The position numbers and the translations under genes were made by a program. A DNA stretch of 6,844 nt from Clostridiaceae bacterium. GTDB lineage: Bacteria; Bacillota; Clostridia; Lutisporales; Lutisporaceae. The stretch lies in contig DPSW01000430.1 in assembly GCA_003527145.1 (NCBI GenBank), forward strand, positions 1 to 6,844, given 5' to 3'. How positions within the stretch are numbered: the stretch's first letter is position 1; every line of letters begins with the position of its first letter. Positions 6,051 through 6,844 of this stretch are shown here, piece after piece. The notes below the pieces were generated by a model. That model was not told where the DNA came from and made no database searches. It saw only the letters and a list, made by a program, of their open reading frames with translations.

Positions 6051-6844
6051 CTTTGTTATCCTCCTTTCCACAGTTTTCTGAAAACTCCAGTTTGTTCTTT
6101 AAACGGAAGGTTACAATTTTCCCTTCCTTTATAATAATCTGATCCACTGTTTCTAAAAACAAATCCTCACGGTATGTATCCTGTATCCCCGGATTGCTTT
6201 CCAACAGTCCTATAAGTTGTTCAGTATAAAAAATCTCTGTTTCAAATCCGCTGTCATCAAACAGGGCTTTCCTCTTTTTTCGCATGGAATCCAACTCTAT
6301 TTGCAGGGCAGTCTGCTTCTCTATAAAAATAGCAGGGTCAAGATATCCCTTTGCAGCTACACCGCTTAAGATATGACTCTGCTTCGACAGTTCCATTATT
6401 TTTTCATTACACTCTCTGATTTCCTTTTCCTGCTGTTCATCAGCACGCAGCTTTCGTAAGGATTCCAGCATGGGAGAAAGGATTTCCAGGTAATTGCCGG
6501 AGAGCTTATTCCACATCAAGGTAAATGCATCTTGTATAATATCTTCTCGGATTGCTACCATACTACATTTTGCTTTATCCTCAATGTGCTTGATACAACA
6601 CCACTGTACTTTCTCATAAGGCTTCCCGATGTAAATTTTCTGCCTTCTAAACACCTTTCCGCATTCCCCGCATATAATCTTACTGCTGTAAGCATATCGG
6701 TTTAGCGATTTTGTAGTATCAGTTTTCATCTGCTTACGACGGTATTCATAAATTTCCTTAACCGCTTCAAACTGTTCTCGGTTGATAATGGGTTCATGGT
6801 TTTCTGAAATAAAATACTGAGGCAGCTGCCCTTTATTTGTCTTT
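5995..6844 (-). CDS. Large serine recombinase, C-terminal part only (first gene of the module, cut by window edge)
   Basis: The frame is open from the right edge to a stop at 5997-5995, giving 282 visible residues. The first 38 precede the first in-window Met and carry PQYFISENHEPII, matching the end of the recombinase DNA-binding domain of the paralogue at 3494-5140, so the gene is truncated by the window rather than starting at the ATG at 6729. A zinc ribbon follows with Cys58, Cys61, Cys82 or Cys83, and Cys93 of the visible part, then a coiled coil (about 128-195) and a C-terminal strand pair (FLETVDQIII). The catalytic domain, start and promoter lie outside. Its last 56 bases contain the start and ribosome binding site of the next gene, read in another frame. 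It is probably the first or an early gene of the integrase operon. Confidence 0.9.
   Translation of the reverse strand, partial: KTNKGQLPQYFISENHEPIINREQFEAVKEIYEYRRKQMKTDTTKSLNRYAYSSKIICGECGKVFRRQKIYIGKPYEKVQWCCIKHIEDKAKCSMVAIREDIIQDAFTLMWNKLSGNYLEILSPMLESLRKLRADEQQEKEIRECNEKIMELSKQSHILSGVAAKGYLDPAIFIEKQTALQIELDSMRKKRKALFDDSGFETEIFYTEQLIGLLESNPGIQDTYREDLFLETVDQIIIKEGKIVTFRLKNKLEFSENCGKEDNKDAKAHTYRVSDAKRKDIC
6060..6067 (-). promoter_or_regulatory. Ribosome binding site deciding the start of the catalytic-domain-free recombinase
   Basis: AAAGGAGG on the minus strand, 9 bases before the ATG at 6050 and inside the coding end of the preceding recombinase. A strong site placed exactly at the boundary of the DNA-binding domain shows that the short protein is a planned product. 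Confidence 0.82.

Noticed and set aside
5710..6134. Two plus-strand open frames (74 and 89 codons)
   Set aside because: They are antisense to the overlapping recombinase genes and have no ribosome binding site or recognisable motif.
1..6844. CRISPR arrays, tRNA or rRNA genes, riboswitches, insertion sequence ends
   Set aside because: No regularly spaced repeats, cloverleaf-like segments, rRNA-like blocks, transposase genes or matching terminal inverted repeats were seen by eye.

Overview
This 6.8 kb window looks like accessory DNA from a low-GC Firmicute, most likely a Clostridia-class gut-type bacterium. The reasons are AT-rich sequence, strong AGGAGG-type ribosome binding sites, consensus sigma-A promoters, and a tandem set of large serine recombinases of the kind found in Tn1549-like integrative conjugative elements and related genomic islands. 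The genus cannot be told. Every gene I can support lies on the minus strand, so transcription runs from high to low coordinates.

Right half (about 3494-6844): three overlapping large-serine-recombinase genes in one operon. The first (5995 to the right edge) is cut by the window and shows only its C-terminal DNA-binding half. The second (5127-6050, 307 aa) has no catalytic resolvase domain by design: it starts, behind a good ribosome binding site, exactly at the DNA-binding 'recombinase' domain. The third (3494-5140, 548 aa) is full length with an intact active site. The genes overlap by 56 and 14 bases, which points to translational coupling and joint function as a three-protein integrase module.

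Middle (3182-3493): a gap of about 310 bases between the two operons. It holds a probable rho-independent terminator for the recombinase operon, two tandem sigma-A-like promoters reading into the left operon, and an unexplained open frame of 63 codons without a good start, possibly a gene remnant. The mobile element may end here, but no attachment site could be proven.

Left half (1-3181): a two-gene operon encoding a 319-aa AAA+ ATPase and a subtilisin-like (S8) serine protease, cut by the left edge after 739 residues. Order, architecture and family-specific protease motifs match IetA/IetS, first described as a plasmid stability and incompatibility pair in Agrobacterium and later reported as an anti-phage defence system. 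The ATPase probably senses or delivers a target and the protease cuts it. Its position beside a recombinase module suggests a mobile or hotspot-borne defence or maintenance cassette. The system is therefore known rather than new; the less-described points are the catalytic-domain-free recombinase, the in-frame double-stop junction of ietA and ietS, and the contents of the middle gap.
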